From Polytrichum commune (Eukaryota; Streptophyta; Polytrichopsida; Polytrichales; Polytrichaceae), in NCBI GenBank assembly GCA_950295325.1, contig OX485803.1:58915554-58979553 (forward strand): a DNA stretch of 64,000 bases, given 5' to 3'. Shown in pieces: positions 23,597-33,453 of this stretch. Each line of letters begins with the position of its first letter. Position 1 is the stretch's first letter. The position numbers and the translations under genes are program-made. The notes beneath the pieces were generated by a model that saw only the letters and a program-made list of their open reading frames with translations, did no database searches and was not told where the DNA came from.

Positions 23597-23773
23597 TTTA
23601 CCATTTGGAGTTACATCTTGCTATTATTATTTTTACCACTAATATCATTTTTACCTTCAAAAACACAAACATTTAGTATGCACATACCAAGGATCATAAC
23701 ATAACTTATTTGAAAATGATACTCTTAGTAAAAAGTTGTAGCAATGTGTAACTCCAAACGATAAGCCACAACA
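23597..23773. mobile_element. Small inverted-repeat MITE, family H-like
   Basis: Arms are ATTTGGAGTTACATCTTGCTA and, mirrored, TAGCAATGTGTAACTCCAAA. Similar words occur at 33826-34052. The outer ends are worn. Confidence 0.55.
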
Positions 23774-24608
23774 CTATTATCTGTAAAGGGTGTACACCAT
23801 TTATGGTATTTAGTGTCACATGCGTAATAGAGTCACTTCTCTTATTTTAATCGTATCCTAGGTTACACTAATGACCAACAACTTCATCATTAAGCTTAGT
23901 GCCACCTTGTGACACTTGGTGTTCAAGTGCGCTTGCTAAAATCTTGGCATGAATATATTCAATAGTGTTATGAGGTGTATGGTTGTGTTACACAATGGTT
24001 TACAACTTGACACGGGTAGATCACTCCATTGTCAAGTTGAACACCATGTGCGACCAAAAAAAATCTTCTTTTGGTAAGTTGCACCACCAAAATGGGTCAA
24101 AATTTTATCAAAATTTTATCATGAGTAGATATACACAGTACCTATGACATAGTTAAAAGTGGTAACTAAATTTGATGATTTGTTTTTTTCATAAAACATA
24201 CCGTTTCTAACTAGAATGACACATAATTGAACTAAATTTTTTACTAAAAATAATAAAGATAACTAAAAATTTCAAAAAAATATACAAAAGATAATATCAA
24301 TGGTTATGTATATGTAGAAAAAATATCATAAATTTTAAAATTATATATGACATGTAATATAGGGATAGCAAACTTTGTCCGCACGTGGTGTCAACTTGAC
24401 AATGAAGTGACCTCCCCGTGCAACTTGACTAAAGTGTACACAAATGACACTTGACATTAGTATGCTCAATAATAACCTCCCTTTGCATACTAAAATGCAA
24501 AACTATCATCTCAAGTATCCCGATGTGCTATGCTAAATGTCATAATGTATATAATTGTTCACTTTAATAAGTTACATGTGTTGGTGAATGGTATCATAGT
24601 GACAATTA

Positions 24609-25092
24609 GGGCCACTTCACACTGGCCGAAGGTCGAGAGGCCATTGACTCCCACCAATCAAATTGCAAGAAACCAAGAATTCGGCCTCTCGACCCTTCAC
24701 ACTAGAGGCCAAAGTCCAAAGGTTGTCACGGTTTAAAATGCCTACATGGCAAAACTTTTTAACCAAGGCAACGGACTCTAGAAGGAACTTTGGGTCGGAC
24801 AGGAATGGAGACCCAAACTATGGTTGAGAGGCCATCATTTTTTTTTCATAGAGAATCAAACATTGACAAGATCTTGGCCGTTAGATTGGAGGGGTTGTTT
24901 TGGACAGGGAAGGAAGTGGGATCCTCCTTCTTCCTTTGGACTTTGGAGGCTTCACACTATGCCCAACGGAAAGGCTCCAAGTCCTATATTGTATTGACTA
25001 TTTTCAGCCCATTTCGTTGGACTCTCAGCAAAGTTTGGCCATTCAATCCCCCGACCTCTCGACTTGGACGGCCATGGTGTGAAGCGGTCCTT
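24609..25092. mobile_element. PIF/Harbinger-type MITE (GGGCCACTTCACAC ends), nested
   Basis: The left end is GGGCCACTTCACACTGGCC and the right end GGCCATGGTGTGAAGCGGTCC. TTA lies at 24606-24608 and at 25093-25095. Words such as 'ggtcgagaggcc' and 'cctctcgac' recur inside. It is inserted in the 23793-25944 element. Confidence 0.75.
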
Positions 25093-25095
25093 TTA

Positions 25096-25850
25096 TGCCC
25101 CCTCCCCACATGACTTTAGCTAAGCCTAAAAGTTGGTTATGAAAACACGGCCTTCACACCATCGACATTATCTAGTGCCGAGCCTAGTTGGCAAATGATG
25201 TGGCATGGTTTAAAAGTGGAGATTTTAAGCCTCAAGCACCGACCCTCCCATCGGTACCTAGACATGAGGCAAGAATGTAGGACCTTTAAAAGTGTCGCCT
25301 CCCGCCCTTGTGATTGGTTGCTTTTTAGTCTTAGCTATGAGGGCACGAGGAGCTCTTTTAACAAAAACCGATGATAAGATAGATGAGTAGTAAGGGATTT
25401 GGGGATGGGACAAAAACTATCCTACATTCATTGCTTGGTAGATAAAACCATGAACATGTGTGAAAGCTCCTTAACTAAAACCTACTCAAAAATCTCTGGA
25501 GCTATGTCCGGGAAGAACCGGCAGTTGGTTGCAAATGAACTGGTTGAGTTCGAGAACTAACCAGTTCAAGTTCAAGTCTTCATGAAATTTACCGATCATT
25601 TTAGAAGAATCTATAGAATATACCTCACATGAATAAAGCAAAACCGGAAGATGTCAACATGTAACCGGCTGGATTTAGAATCACTAGGATCTTGACCGAC
25701 TATGCCCAAAACACCTCCCGGGCACTGATCCGGAGCAAGTTCTTGTAGGTGCATTGGGATAGCCAGATGCCTCCCCTATAACCAAAGGAGCTTCACCTAA
25801 TTTTTAAGAAAGACTTTGGTTATTTGGTAAAGTCAGATGGGTAGGGGGCA
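25096..25850. mobile_element. TIR element, TGCCCCCTCCCCAC family, copy 1
   Basis: The left end is TGCCCCCTCCCCACATG and the right end mirrors it (GGGTAGGGGGCA). TTA flanks both sides (25093-25095 and 25851-25853), as for PIF/Harbinger-type elements. It is homologous to 61674-62203 along its whole length, but contains a 226-base hAT MITE at 25503-25728. Confidence 0.85.
25503..25728 (-). mobile_element. hAT-type MITE, family C copy 3
   Basis: This is the cleanest copy. Read on the minus strand it begins (T)CAGTGCCCGGGAGG and ends near CCCGGACATA. Flanks are TCTGGAGC (25495-25502) and TCCGGAGC (25729-25736), an 8-base duplication with one change. The empty site is visible in the related element at 61674-62203 ('aaatctccggagcaag'). 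The insertion is therefore directly demonstrated. Confidence 0.9.
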
Positions 25851-25944
25851 TTAGTGGACTTGACACTTTGAGCTAGCCATCTGAATTAACGTAGGCCCTT
25901 CTTCACAAATAATGTGCGTGACACTATATACCATAAACAGTGTA

Positions 25945-26936
25945 CTGATAAGTCTCTTGTGATTAGCAAGGTCATCCTCTAGAATCTCCACCAAACATTT
26001 GAAGATCGTATAATCGGTTAAGAAAATATGAGTCATCCAATCAGACGCTGGTTTCTTTTTAAGCACCTATTCTAAAGAAACTAAAGTAAACATAGAGGCC
26101 CCACTGACAACCCTAAAGTCGCTCAACAGCCAAAACCCATAAAGTCCCGCCTCCCCGTTTTCAAATCCGGACGAGCTCGGTAGCTTTACGACAAGTGTTG
26201 GATGAAACTTTGAATTGTTGTCCCCCAATGTTAGAATAATACATGTACATATGTATTGTTCTCCCATATGCAATGCATGTGGGCCCCATAGTCATGCACA
26301 TTAATCACCTCTATTGTATGACAAATTGGGTCTAAGTAAAATGTTGAGGTCGTAATATGGAGTTTTATTTATTTGCTATCATCATTACTCAACAATCTGG
26401 AATATCGTGTGTCACGATTCCTTCAAAATGTTTGCGCTAAAATGTGGAAAATAATCAAAAGGCGCCGTGTCGTGGTGGCTTTATATTTGGAACAGGTAGA
26501 GAGATGCTACAAGTTTTTTTTTTTTTGGTACATTTCTCATATGTTTCTGGTTGGTCAAAAACCTCCAATTCATTTATGATTTAAATAGCTCTCTGATTGT
26601 GCGCTCGTGTGTGTGTGTTTTAATAATTTATTTAAACCAAAGTTCAAACATAATAATCGCATTTACTAACAACTTGTTGCACAACTGTCAAACTCATAGC
26701 CGGGTCACACCGAACGGACCAACAACCCCCCCCCCCCAACCAATCCGCCCAATTCAGAACCTCCCATAGATGGGGGCGCCCAACCAGGGAGCATGGGACA
26801 AAGTCCCAAAATGCTCTGGCTGGTTGGTTGCAGGGGGGGACCAGCAACCGGTCCGCCCGCTCTGGTTGGACTTTAACACTAGAAAATTTGATGAACGGTG
26901 TTATATAAACCGAGTGTCGTAATATGGAGGGAAGAA
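25945..26936. other. Gap without a recognised gene
   Basis: Contains a poly-T run near 26513-26526, a poly-C run near 26726-26739 and short CCGG-rich words around 26760-26870. No gene is supported. Confidence 0.45.
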
Positions 26937-27060
26937 AAAAGAAAAAGAAGAAGAAGAACTCCGGTCTCCAGAGGAGGCCGGAGTGAATAAAGTGTATGTT
27001 CGTAGAACATCCTAGGCCATGCCTTACGGCAGTGGCGTTAGATGTAAAACTACTTCGCCC
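26937..27060 (-). mobile_element. Small non-LTR retroposon with (TTC)n tail, copy 1
   Basis: It is nearly identical to 32816-32937 ('cctaggccatgccttacggc', 'agtggcgttagatgtaaaac'). On the minus strand it ends in a (TTC)n-like tail. Similarity to the third copy (52395-52674) may extend to about 27120 on its 5' side. No target duplication was found. Confidence 0.7.
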
Positions 27061-27578
27061 TTTGCAAGACGTAGACACTATATTTAGTAACCAATATTAA
27101 ATTTCGGTAGCCAGTTATTGTGTATGTGCTTTGTGTGGGGTAGTTAATGGAGGGTGGACTTGTAATTGCATCTTCCGAAGGTAACAAATGATTGTGCTCC
27201 CAACAAAAGCAGCCTTTCCACAAACTATCTTACATGCCTGCCTCTCTATCTATCTATCGACGTAGGGAGGCAGGCAGGCATCCAATCCCAATTGCCAAGC
27301 CCAATCCGGAAAGGGTTTTGTGGCCCATTTTGTGACTTGGGTCCTTTCCTTTTGCGTTTCCTTTTCCCCCACCATCCCCTTGTGTTGTTTGTTTGTGAAC
27401 CCCCTGAACAGCAGCCCTATGATTGGCTGGGTCCCCCCCATTTATGACTAATCTCAACCCCTCCTGGGCTCCTCATTGGCAGTTGGAGAACAATCATCAG
27501 CTATTGCTCCAAACACCGCTCACCTTCCTTTTCTCCCAATTCCAAAAACCCAAAATGGCTACATTCATTGGAGTGGGG
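27061..27578. other. Gap; promoter-like words but no supported gene
   Basis: Two ATTGG (CCAAT-type) words lie near 27420-27480, and a (GGCA)n-like palindrome ('ggaggcaggcaggcat') near 27267. A start codon at 27555 runs directly into hAT MITE sequence, so no gene is called. Confidence 0.4.
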
Positions 27579-27634
27579 CAGTGGCTGGGAAGGAAGTTTT
27601 TGGGCATATTCGGTCACCATCCCAGTCATTCTAA

Positions 27635-28212
27635 GGGCCACTTCACACATGAGCCAAGAGCCATGACCTTGTAATGGTGAGGACCCTTGACTCTCATCCA
27701 AAGGCCGTACCATGGGTGTTGGGAAAGCCATTTTATGTAGTCTTTGGCCCTCAAGCATAGTGTGAAGTGAGAATGAACCATGTTGCGGGACCATTGCATA
27801 TTTTGTTGGCGGAAAAAGAGGGGAGGGTTTGGTTTAATATAATATGTCTCCAAGTTTATCAATTTAAGATAACTACTTGGTGGTGTTTGTCTGTCCTGGA
27901 ATCTGCCATGCAGTCTGTCCTGAAATCTGTCCTGCTGGAAAAAATATTAAAAAATTCATGGTCTCCCGAAATTTGCGTCAAGCCCACCTCTTGGAGGTGG
28001 GTCTGACGCAAATTCCGGTAGACCATGCTCCCTTATCCACAACTAGCCATGTAGGACTCCATGTAGACTTTTCATCCACGAACTTTTCTTTGGGCCTTTA
28101 GGCCTTCACCTCCTAGTGTGAAGTGAACTCGGACGGTCTCCACCTTTTCGACCAATGAGAGCTCTTACATTGCCATGGTCAAGGGCCTTCAGCCTTGTGT
28201 GTGAAGTGGCCC
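27635..28212 (+). mobile_element. PIF/Harbinger-type MITE, GGGCCACTTCACAC family, nested
   Basis: The ends are GGGCCACTTCACACATGAGC and TGTGTGAAGTGGCCC, flanked by TAA (27632-27634 and 28213-28215). It is related to the copies at 10160 and 10885. A strong central hairpin lies at 27957-28027. Confidence 0.9.
27957..28027. repeat. Central hairpin of the PIF MITE (about 34-bp arms)
   Basis: Left arm CATGGTCT...AATTTGCGTCA...CCCACCTC; the right arm is its near-perfect mirror, with a 3-base loop 'ttg'. Copy 1 (near 10370-10400) has only a shorter remnant ('cctcttggagg'). Confidence 0.85.
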
Positions 28213-28407
28213 TAAATCCAGCCGGTCGCTTACACGTTCACATCTTCCGGTATATTTTGCTATAGATTCCTTTAGAATGACCGGTGATTCTATCTCCGGA
28301 AGTCTCCAACTTCAACCGGTTATTTCTCAAACTCGACCGGTTCGTCTGCAACTAACCAACCGCCGGTTCGGTTCTCCCCGAGTAGTGGAGTGGTGGATAG
28401 TTCGGTC

Positions 28408-30450
28408 TAACCCTCATAATACAACACTCAAGAATATGACACCTTGATTATACAATGTGTTTGCTGTCGACCAAACTTTCTAGTGTTAATTTATCCCAAA
28501 ATTATAATTACAACGCTCGTAATGCGACTTTTTCTTTTTTAGGTCCGATTTGTCATGTAATAGAGGTGATTAATGTGTGTGCAAGTGGTGGGACCCACGT
28601 TGGGATCTACCTCGGGATCATGCGGTTCGTGGTGAATTTATCAATGGGTTTACTGAACTTAACTCAAGTTAACCATTTAATTTTTTGTTTCAAAGCAAAC
28701 ATTGCATTTTTTAAGTCTTTGGGTTTGGGTGGGGGTTGAAGGGTTTAGGGATTGTTGGATCTGCATATTAGACTTATGAAGTTGTTGATTTCTCTTCTTG
28801 GCTTGAAATCTGTTCTTGAATCTCACATCTCTTTAGATTGGAAATTTAAAGTCCTCGCCAACTGATACTCCTAGATTTGGCCATGCCACTTTGATTTCTT
28901 GGCTCCGGAGGTGATGATAATCTTGAGTGGCGAATGTTTGTCATTTTGGTTATAATTCCGACAACTTAAGTGTTGATGACCACGTCTTGCACACAATTTG
29001 GTAAGCACTGACCGACCTCCTCTGCATTGGTTATGACACCGGAAGATGTTTACAATATGAATGAGAATGGTTTGCTTTATCGTGCTCAACCAAACAAAAA
29101 ACTAAGCGCAAGGCAAATTTCGTGGGCGCAAAATTCAGAAGGACCGTCTCAACTCTTGGTCTTGTTGTAAACATGACAAGCACTAACAAGTTGAAGCATG
29201 CAATTATTTACAAATCTCTACGCCTAAAATGCTTTTGGAATGTGGTTGTCAACAAATTGTGTGTGGTGGTTTGCAAGCCAAATGTCCTAGATGACATCAG
29301 ATGTAACTAAGAGTTAAATGATGAGTCTCAATGTACATTTCAAATCTCAAAAGGAGAAGGTATTTCTAATTATGGACAAGTATGTGACTCATTCCCTTAA
29401 GCATGTTGGTTAGGGTGAATCATTTGGTTCTTCAACATTGTAGTTCAACAATATTATTATTGTTTTCTTACCACCTTATGTTACAGGTGTGGTACAACCC
29501 TTGGATCAAGGAATAATTGTTTCATTCGAAATTCAGTAAAAGAAAAAGCTTTTGGAATGTGTTTTCTCAATTTGATTCTTCTACTACTCACCATGACTTG
29601 AGGAAAATAATGCTTAATGTAAGGCATGCTATTATGTGGTGCTCTCAAGTGTGGAGAGAGAGATGAATCCCCAAATTTTACAAAAAAAACTAAAGAATGT
29701 CCAGGATCTTACCTACAAACTGGAGTACGGATTTTGTCATGGATGATGAATGTTAGAAATTGAGAATGAAAGAACCAACAAATGAATTGGCAAATTGCAA
29801 TTCCTCTTTGAAACTTGGAAGTGAAGAAATGCTTATTGAAGAATATGTGCAATTGGTAAGAGAGGAAATTGCTAATGTAAAGTACAACATGGTTGAATTG
29901 GTGGATTGGGCATGGGGATAGAAATCCATTGGGGTTTAGTTTTGAATAAAGAGCCAATGGAGGGGATTGATGTGGATGACTAGCCAACACCAATAGTCAA
30001 GCTTCCTCAAGCATGTGAGTATGCTTAATTACTATCAAATTTTGCCATGGAGCATCCTTCAAAGTTTTCAATTGTAGATGTGATGAAACATGCAATGTCT
30101 TTATGAATACATTAAACAAGATGTCAGTTTTTAACATCAACAAACATCATCATAAGACAATAGATTCTTACTTTCATAGTGTCTGATATGGTGAAGACAT
30201 CATCACGAGACAATATATTTTTTCTTAACTCTTTATTGTATGATGTTGTGAGCACAATTCTTTATTAAGGATGTTCTTTCATGCTTATGTATCTTCATTA
30301 TGTATACAAAATGATATTTTACATTGAAATAGGCCATTTTCTTATTAAAAAAACTCGATAATACGACATTTGAGACCAAAATGTCATATTATGCAAAATA
30401 CAATTTTTTTTTGTGTGACCAAACGTGTCATATTAATAGGGGAGAGCAAC
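28408..30450 (+). mobile_element. Decayed pogo/Tigger-type DNA transposon
   Basis: The coding relic at 29038-30185 identifies it. Possible worn terminal repeats are 'cataatacaacac...aatatgacacc' near 28410-28455 and, mirrored, 'aatacgacatttgagacc' to 'gtgtcatattaatag' near 30358-30440. The terminal repeats are weak, so the ends are approximate. Confidence 0.6.
29038..30185 (+). pseudogene. Tigger/pogo-like transposase relic (DDE_1 / CENP-B-related)
   Basis: Pieces in several frames align in order with DDE_1 transposases. EDVYNMNENGLLYRAQPNK (29038-29094) corresponds to the family motif FNxDETGLFxRxLPxKT; the first catalytic Asp reads Asn here. A segment with LGLVVNMTSTNKLKHAIIYK (29154-29213) follows, then LIMDKYVTHSLKHVG (about 29370-29412), and VVQPLDQGIIVSF (about 29488-29530), which is the family's diagnostic PLDQG block. 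The end NKHHHKTIDSYF (30140-30175) resembles the C-terminal tail. Multiple stops and frame changes mean it is dead. The N-terminal CENP-B helix-turn-helix region was not recognised. Confidence 0.85.
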
Positions 30451-30515
30451 ATTGTAGATTATTTTATCCAAATATGGACATGATCATCCATATTATATGA
30501 TTTGGGAGACATTTC

Positions 30516-30737
30516 TACATCAACTATCCTGATTAATGCGTGTTACTATTCCGAGTTACGTAGTGTTTTAACATCTTATTTAGAAGTTCATTTTCTTACT
30601 AATGAAAGTTCAATAGGTTGTTTGGACATTATAGAAACATGAATGACTTTGCTTGGTCAAATATTAGATTCTCATTAAATAGTTATAGCACTACGTAAAA
30701 CCAAATAGTAACATGAACTAATTGGGATAACCAATGT
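30516..30737. mobile_element. Inverted-repeat MITE, family G copy 1
   Basis: The left arm has 'gattaatgcgtgttactatt' and the right arm mirrors it ('aatagtaacatgaactaatt'). The middle shares 'gttcaataggttgttt' and 'atgactttgcttg' with 47243-47449. Confidence 0.7.
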
Positions 30738-31094
30738 CTTTCTATGACAATAAATACTCCAATTATGTTTTAAGATTTGCAATTTGGCCTTCTTTTAGTT
30801 CAAAAATCAAGGTTGCTTTGGACCTATTTGTAACACCTTTCAAAAAGATAGAGGAAAAATCAGAGTCGTGATCCACCCAAACTTGAGCCTTATACAATGT
30901 AGGAACTAAGGGCCGGTTTACACTACGGTGGAGAAGTCCACCGGTCATGAAAAAAATGGCGTTTCTCAATTGTGATTGGTCGAAAATGCAACTCTTGACC
31001 GGTGGGTGTTTACACTAGGTGAAGAAAACAATGGCGGTGAACTTTTCTCATGGATGATAAAATGACATGGCCGCCTACATGGCGGCACTTTTTG

Positions 31095-31177
31095 GAGTTG
31101 GGCTGCTCCGGAGGAGGAGTTCTTGTCCGGCCTCAAGAGGCCGGACAAGTTACTCCTCCTCCGGAGAAGCCCAACTC
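31095..31177. repeat. Near-perfect hairpin (about 38-bp arms)
   Basis: The left arm is GAGTTGGGCTGCTCCGGAGG followed by AGGAGTTCTTGTCCGGCCTC; the right arm mirrors it with one or two changes and almost no loop. It lies between the left terminal repeat and the (CT)n tract of the 30910-32256 element. Confidence 0.92.
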
Positions 31178-31258
31178 AATAAAAATTTAATTTTCAAAAA
31201 CAGATCTGGACCGTAGGTTTTAGATCTGGTTTTTTTCAAAACCTAAGGTGTTGGCAAG

Positions 31259-31259
<1 letters not shown>

Positions 31260-31329
<70 letters not shown>
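31260..31329 (+). repeat. (CT)n microsatellite
   Basis: About 35 uninterrupted dinucleotides lie directly upstream of the 31382 start codon, within the PIF-type element. Confidence 0.97.
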
Positions 31330-31333
<4 letters not shown>

Positions 31334-31381
31334 GTTGTAGTAGCTCCTTAGCGATTTTTTTTTGTGCAATTTTTTTTCGCA

Positions 31382-31741
31382 ATGGCTGGTTACTCACAAT
31401 TTCAGTTTGGTAGTAGCCAAGATGAGGATGACCTCATTGGTAGTGAGAATTATTACTCAAGGCAATTTCCAGGAAGTGCTTTTAGGGCTTATGTTCAACA
31501 CCCTTCTCCACTTGCAAGGAATTTGAGGGAAGAGTTTGAAGGAGGAAGAGAGATAGAGGAAGAGAATGATGTAGAAATTGTGGAACGGCCGATTGAGACC
31601 ACAAGGAAGAAGAGAGGTCCAATAGCAAAGAAGAAAGCTCCGGCCAAGAGGAGAGCCAAGAGGAGAAACGATAAAATACTTCAAAACCATAAAGATCATA
31701 AGAGAGCACAAAATCTCTCTTCTTCGATTATCCATGATTGA
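31382..31741 (+). CDS. Small basic-tailed ORF inside PIF-type element (possible ORF1 remnant)
   Basis: 119 residues. The start ATGGCTGG was chosen over the upstream ATG because it gives MAGYSQFQFGSSQ, a polar N-terminus. The middle is acidic (EEFEGGREIEEENDVE), followed by a basic block KKKAPAKRRAKRR and a short tail. PIF/Harbinger elements carry a second gene, ORF1, encoding a Myb/SANT-type DNA-binding protein. An acidic-then-basic N-terminal region would fit such a gene with its Myb domain deleted, but no Myb motif remains, so this is inference. An alternative is a captured host exon. It is probably not a functional host gene. Confidence 0.45.
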   Translation: MAGYSQFQFGSSQDEDDLIGSENYYSRQFPGSAFRAYVQHPSPLARNLREEFEGGREIEEENDVEIVERPIETTRKKRGPIAKKKAPAKRRAKRRNDKILQNHKDHKRAQNLSSSIIHD

Positions 31742-32256
31742 AGATCAAAGATAAGAAGAGAGAAATTGATGAGGATGATTAAGAGGAGAGCATGTCTTAA
31801 ATAATACCAAAGAGTAGTGCTTTGTCCAATGTGTATGGGTTTTCCCCTCTTCATTCTTAAACACCCAAGGAGACATTTATTTCCTACATGGGCCAAACTT
31901 GACAATTGGCAATTTGGCAATTTTCATTATCTTTTGAATAAAATTGAACATTATATTACACAATTCTTATGAACAAAATTCTTGTTGAAATCTTTTGATA
32001 CAATGTGAATGTAGAGAATTATGGTTTTTTATCACAAAAAATCTTCACCATTAGGTGAACTTCTCTTCACCGGTGGACTTCTCCGCTAAACTTCTCCTCT
32101 AAGTGTTTAGACTTCAACCGGTCAAGACTCCTTAAGAAATATTTTATTGCCTTTAATTCTTCTCCGGCACATCCACCATTTGCCTCATATAACCATGTCT
32201 TGGCCAAGCATTCTTGACCGACCGGAGGCCTTCTCCACCGTAGTGTAAACCGGCCC

Positions 32257-32745
32257 TAAGAGTTGAAGATCCCTTAAACTAGTCCTCACGTGTAAAAATA
32301 ATAGACTCTAGTTGGAGTTAGAGTCTTGTAGCCTTACATATAGTAGAGCCTAGTTATAATTAGAGATAGCAAAGGTAATTAATTAAATAGATACATGTTA
32401 TACACCCCGTCTTGTCATGTTGCACCCGTGTGTATGAAGTAATGTCCCATAGCATCCCCAAACCATCTGCTTAGCATGCTGACGTTGCCATTTTAGAACT
32501 TCGGAACAATGATTGCGTTGATGCCCATCCATCCTCACCGTAGGTTATCAAAATGTATATATGATGTGTGCAATTAAATTGCGTTGGTGAATAGGCTGCC
32601 TCTTTATCATGCAATTATCTTTATCCAAAACCGAATCACACAAAAAAAACTCATATACATTATTCATTCATCCGTAGAGCAACCACATTAAAAACCTAAT
32701 TCATGTATTTTGGTAACGAGGTAGTAAATACTAAAAATATTGTGG
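32257..32745. other. Gap without a recognised gene
   Basis: AT-rich sequence between the PIF-type element and a microsatellite. Nothing was recognised. Confidence 0.4.
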
Positions 32746-32746
32746 A

Positions 32747-32792
<46 letters not shown>
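32746..32792 (+). repeat. (AT)n(AC)n microsatellite
   Basis: A short AT run is followed by about 16 AC units, immediately left of the retroposon at 32816. Confidence 0.95.
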
Positions 32793-32796
<4 letters not shown>

Positions 32797-32815
32797 GTGG
32801 CGCAACCTCATTGCA

Positions 32816-32937
32816 AGAAGAAGAAGAACTCCGGTCTCCGGAGGAGGTCGGAGTGAATAAAGTGTCTGTTCGTAGAGCATCCTAGGCCATGCCTTACGGC
32901 AGTGGCGTTAGATGTAAAACTACTTCGCCCTTTGAAA
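32816..32937 (-). mobile_element. Small non-LTR retroposon with (TTC)n tail and perfect 20-bp target duplication
   Basis: The 20 bases at 32796-32815 are repeated exactly at 32938-32957 (they contain 'ggcgcaacctcattgc'). The 122 bases between them match 26937-27060 closely. On the minus strand the element ends in a (TTC)n tail adjacent to the duplication, the expected product of target-primed reverse transcription. It is either a SINE or a 5'-truncated LINE 3' end; no pol III box could be assigned with confidence. Confidence 0.92.
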
Positions 32938-33213
32938 TGTGGCGCAACCTCATTGCACATATTAGCGTAGATGTCTTGCTCTTTTGTCCAACCCTATTCA
33001 ATCTTACCTTTGGTAAAGTCACATTCCATTATATTCATTAATACACATGGATTAGTTTCTTTAGCTCATTCAATTCTATAATGAGCATCATCGACTTCAA
33101 ATTGAGGATATCTAATTGGGACAATTAGCCACAAACATACGAGGGAGAGGTTTTAAGAGACCATGTTTACCTGAATAGGGTTAATGAGGGCCCGATTGTG
33201 AGAGCAAGACATC

Positions 33214-33453
33214 TATGAGTGCGTTCACATAGGGTAATGGTCCAACACATCCCTTAAAACGAACCATAGTTTTGGATCTCTAGATTGGTTTCTTGAGTGA
33301 GGACCGCTGAGATTTGACATGACAATGGTGCTGCTATCAAACCACTTCAAGTTTTCATACCTTGAACCCGGACCCTAGTGTAACATTGCTTGGGTCAAAA
33401 GTTTGGCTGTTGAGTGATCTTAGTGTACGTTGGACCCTAGTGTAAGCTCACCC
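33214..33453. mobile_element. Probable small TIR element
   Basis: The left side reads 'gcgttcacatagggtaatgg' and the right side, mirrored, 'gagcttacactagggtcc', an imperfect inverted repeat of about 20 bases. The phrase 'gaccctagtgtaa' occurs twice in its right half. The target duplication is not clear. Confidence 0.5.

Larger units (their letters stand above)
23793..25944. mobile_element. GGTATTTAGTGTCA MITE family copy, split by nested insertions
   Basis: The left end (CACCATTTATGGTATTTAGTG) and the first part run to 24608. The last part resumes at 25854 with 'gtggacttgacactttgag' and ends 'gtgacactatataccataaa'. The intact relative at 44324-44922 runs straight across this junction ('caattag' then 'caactgcgtcactttgag'). 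The middle, 24609-25850, consists of other elements. Confidence 0.75.
27579..28387 (+). mobile_element. hAT-type MITE, family C copy 4 (with nested PIF MITE)
   Basis: It starts CAGTGGCTGGGAAGG, is interrupted at 27635-28212, resumes with 'atccagccggtcgc' and ends near 'ctccccgagtagtg'. Flanks GAGTGGGG (27571-27578) and GAGTGGTG (28388-28395) match at 7 of 8 bases. Copy 3 has the uninterrupted join ('gattctaaatccagccgg' on its minus strand). Confidence 0.8.
30910..32256 (+). mobile_element. 1.35-kb PIF/Harbinger-type element with an ORF relic
   Basis: Terminal repeats are GGGCCGGTTTACACTACGG and CCGTAGTGTAAACCGGCCC, extending to about 30 bases, with TAA on both sides (30907-30909 and 32257-32259). 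Inside are an 83-base hairpin, a (CT)n tract and a 119-residue frame at 31382-31741. The long perfect ends and intact duplication suggest a young insertion. No transposase is present, so it is non-autonomous. Confidence 0.92.

Noticed and set aside
26690-26890. GC-rich patch with mirrored 'gaccaacaac' and 'ggttggttg' words, considered as a TIR element
   Set aside because: The inverted matches are short and poly-C/poly-G driven, and no consistent end or target duplication could be placed.
27423-27674. Open frame with a plausible start at 27555 (MATFIGVG...) behind CCAAT-type words, suggesting a host gene cut by a MITE
   Set aside because: From 27579 the frame is the left end of a family C hAT MITE (CAGTGGCTGGG..., 8-base duplication), and then of a PIF MITE. 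Only eight codons precede it, so nothing supports a gene.
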